Assembly: GCA_014376765.1 (NCBI GenBank)
Contig: JACMQX010000261.1
Location: 1 to 47,816, forward strand
Reading direction: 5' to 3'
Origin: Ramlibacter sp.
GTDB taxonomy: Bacteria > Pseudomonadota > Gammaproteobacteria > Burkholderiales > Burkholderiaceae_C
DNA length: 47,816 nt
Numbering within the stretch: the stretch's first letter is position 1; every line of letters begins with the position of its first letter. The notes under the pieces are model-generated. The model saw only the letters and a list, made by a program, of their open reading frames with translations. It searched no databases and was not told where the DNA came from. This document shows positions 45,902-47,816 of the stretch, piece by piece. The translations under genes were made by a program, and so were the position numbers.

Positions 45902-46522
45902 ATGAACGACACGATTGACCCGCAAGAGATCACCGGCCTTGTCCTGGCGGGCGGCCGCGGCTCGCGCATGGGCGGCGTGGACAAGGGCCTGCAGAACTTC
46001 AACGGCCTGCCGCTGGCCCTGCACACTCTCATGCGCTTGCAGATGCAGGTGGGCCACACGATGGTGAATGCCAACCGCAACCTCTCGGCCTACGAGGCGT
46101 TTGGCGCCCCCGTCTGGCCCGATGTGCTGGCCGACTATGCCGGGCCGCTGGCCGGCTTTCTGACAGGGCTGGAGCGTTGCGAGACGGCCTTCCTTGCCAC
46201 CGTGCCCTGCGACACGCCCCTGTTCCCGCTGGACATGGTCGACCGGTTGAGCGAGGCTTTGCTGCGCGAGCATGCCGACATCGCCATGGTGTCCGCGCGC
46301 GAGGAAGATGGCAGCCTGCGTGCCCAACCCGTGTTCTGCCTGCTGCGCGTGGAACTGCTGGAAAGCCTGGTTCAGTTCACCCACGGCGGCGGCCGGAAGA
46401 TTGATGCGTGGACCGGCCGCCACAAGACGGTGCTGGTGCCCTTTGAGCCGCCCGCCACCGACGCGCGCGCCTTCTTCAATGCCAACACGCTGGCGGAGCT
46501 GCACTCGCTGGAGCAGCCGTGA
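45902..46522 (+). CDS. mobA: Molybdenum cofactor guanylyltransferase
   Basis: MobA attaches GMP to molybdopterin to form the MGD cofactor of DMSO-reductase-family enzymes. The 206 residues have the nucleotidyltransferase loop [18 protein letters not shown] (13-30), DYAGPLAG and VPCDTP (metal-binding Asp). It is 22 bp after moaA and overlaps moeA by GTGA (46519-46522). Confidence 0.95.
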   Translation: MNDTIDPQEITGLVLAGGRGSRMGGVDKGLQNFNGLPLALHTLMRLQMQVGHTMVNANRNLSAYEAFGAPVWPDVLADYAGPLAGFLTGLERCETAFLATVPCDTPLFPLDMVDRLSEALLREHADIAMVSAREEDGSLRAQPVFCLLRVELLESLVQFTHGGGRKIDAWTGRHKTVLVPFEPPATDARAFFNANTLAELHSLEQP

Positions 46523-47811
46523 AAAGCATTGCCGAGGTTGCGGCGAGCCTTGAGGGCTATGACCCGCAGGCCCTGAGCGCGCAGGGAGTGGGGCAATTCC
46601 TTTCCCGGCTGATAGAGCCCGTCACCGAATCTGAAGACGTCGCCATCCACGATGCATTGGATCGGGTGCTGGCGGCCGATGTGATCTCCCCCGTCAATGT
46701 GCCGCCGCACGACAACTCTGCCATGGACGGCTATGCGTTTGACGGCGCGCAGCTTGCTGGCGGCGCGGCCCTGTCGCTCAAGGTGGTGGGCACGGCGCTG
46801 GCTGGCAGAGCCTGGCAGGGCACGGTGCAAACGGGTGAGTGCGTGAAGATCATGACGGGCGCGATCATGCCCGCCGGGCTCGATACGGTGGTGCCGCAGG
46901 AGTTCACCAAAGGTGTCCCGGATCAAAGTGGCGAGCGCATCACCCTCCCCGCCGGCCTTCTGCAGCCCGGCGACAACCGCCGCTTCAAAGGCGAGGACGT
47001 AATGCAAGGCCGGCCCGCGCTGCGCCGTGGTGAGCGTCTGGGCCCCGCCGCGCTGGGGCTGGCGGCCAGCCTGGGCATTGCCAAAGTCCGGGTGGTGCGC
47101 CGCGTGCGGGTGGCCTGCTTTTCAACAGGCGATGAGATTCTGAGTCTGGGCGATGCGCCGCGCGAAGGCGCCGTCTACGACAGCAACCGCTACACCCTGC
47201 TCGGCCTGCTGACACGCCTGGGCTGCCAGGTCATCGACATGGGCGTGGTGCGTGACGAGCCGGCGCTGCTTGAAGCGGCCTTCACGCAGGCAGCGGAACA
47301 AGCCGACGTCATCATCTCCAGCGGCGGCGTCAGTGTCGGCGAGGCGGACTTCACCAAAGCGATGATGAAGAAGCTTGGCGACGTAGCGTTCTGGAAAGTC
47401 GCGATGCGGCCCGGGCGGCCGATGGCTGTGGGGCGCATTGGCACTCCAGGCGGCCGCGACGCGATCCTGTTCGGCCTGCCGGGCAACCCCGTGGCTGTGA
47501 TGGTGACCTTTCTGGCGTTCGTTCGCCCTGCCCTGCTCCAGCTCATGGGCAGCACGGCCGCGCCGCTGCCATTGCTCAAGGCCACCAGCAAGGAAGCCAT
47601 CCGAAAAAAGCCGGGCCGCACCGAATACCAGCGCGGCACGGTCAGCAGCGCAGCTGACGGCTCACTGCAGGTCGCCATCACCGGCAACCAGGGCTCGGGC
47701 GTGCTCAGCTCCATGGTACAGGCCAATGGCCTCATCGTTCTGCACCACGGTCAGGGCAATGTGGCGGCCGGTGAGGCGGTGGATGTGATGATGTTTGACG
47801 GGGTGATCTGA
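46519..47811 (+). CDS. moeA: Molybdopterin molybdenumtransferase
   Basis: MoeA inserts molybdate into adenylylated molybdopterin. The 430-residue protein is complete: [15 protein letters not shown] near residue 70, the MoeA central beta domain, the MoCF-binding domain ([27 protein letters not shown]), and the C-terminal domain ([17 protein letters not shown]). It begins with GTG at 46519 overlapping the mobA stop and ends 5 bp before the window edge. With moaA and mobA it gives a Moco/MGD operon, implying molybdoenzymes elsewhere in the genome. Confidence 0.96.
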   Translation: MKSIAEVAASLEGYDPQALSAQGVGQFLSRLIEPVTESEDVAIHDALDRVLAADVISPVNVPPHDNSAMDGYAFDGAQLAGGAALSLKVVGTALAGRAWQGTVQTGECVKIMTGAIMPAGLDTVVPQEFTKGVPDQSGERITLPAGLLQPGDNRRFKGEDVMQGRPALRRGERLGPAALGLAASLGIAKVRVVRRVRVACFSTGDEILSLGDAPREGAVYDSNRYTLLGLLTRLGCQVIDMGVVRDEPALLEAAFTQAAEQADVIISSGGVSVGEADFTKAMMKKLGDVAFWKVAMRPGRPMAVGRIGTPGGRDAILFGLPGNPVAVMVTFLAFVRPALLQLMGSTAAPLPLLKATSKEAIRKKPGRTEYQRGTVSSAADGSLQVAITGNQGSGVLSSMVQANGLIVLHHGQGNVAAGEAVDVMMFDGVI

Positions 47812-47816
47812 CGCCA

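Overview
The window looks like chromosomal DNA of a GC-rich betaproteobacterium, most likely Comamonadaceae (Polaromonas/Rhodoferax/Variovorax type). This rests on the cluster ilvB-ilvN-ilvC-pssA-leuA with a divergent sigma factor/DUF3619/DUF3106/RDD block, the nadE-glnB pair, and gene products typical of Burkholderiales. It is inference, because no rRNA or tRNA is present. I see no CRISPR array, insertion sequence or prophage. Apart from the repeat-rich adhesin, the window is ordinary, densely packed core genome.

Region 1 (1-13815, minus) is the 5' part of one giant gene. Its frame is open for all 4605 codons from the ATG at 13815 to the left edge. It encodes a secreted filamentous-haemagglutinin-like protein with a signal peptide, a two-partner-secretion domain, a conserved post-TPS module, long beta-helix sequence, a duplicated glycine-rich module like mycobacterial PGRS sequence, and at least three long repeats that each begin with a tryptophan-rich motif. 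The C-terminus and any TpsB transporter lie outside the window.

Region 2 (13932-17485) holds the overlapping N-degron pair aat-bpt, an IclR-type regulator and, facing it, a periplasmic D,D-endopeptidase (pbpG). Region 3 (17605-25503, minus) is the branched-chain amino acid block: ilvB, ilvN, ilvC with a strong terminator, pssA, then two tandem, different leuA genes. Upstream of the first leuA is a 17-codon Leu-rich leader ORF followed by an attenuator terminator and a competing antiterminator stem, which is a complete leucine attenuation device. Its AUG lies where a predicted promoter would start transcription, so the leader may be translated without a 5' UTR.

Region 4 (25815-28246, plus) is a divergent block of ECF-like sigma factor, DUF3619 membrane protein (a candidate anti-sigma factor), DUF3106 exported protein and RDD membrane protein. 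The two divergent extended -10 promoters form an 11-bp perfect inverted repeat. dgkA and a LOG-family phosphoribohydrolase follow.

Region 5 (29421-44665) contains glnB and nadE (minus), a FemAB-like acyltransferase, a wax-ester synthase/DGAT overlapping an alpha/beta hydrolase, soluble (ppa) and membrane (hppA) pyrophosphatases arranged divergently, a phospholipase D-type lipoprotein, an exported peroxiredoxin, a PF10118 protein, a DUF962/Mpo1-like protein, an aldehyde dehydrogenase and an SDR. Region 6 (44764-47811) is the molybdenum cofactor operon moaA-mobA-moeA. Two families of intergenic repeats occur; the larger one fills two convergent gene junctions.
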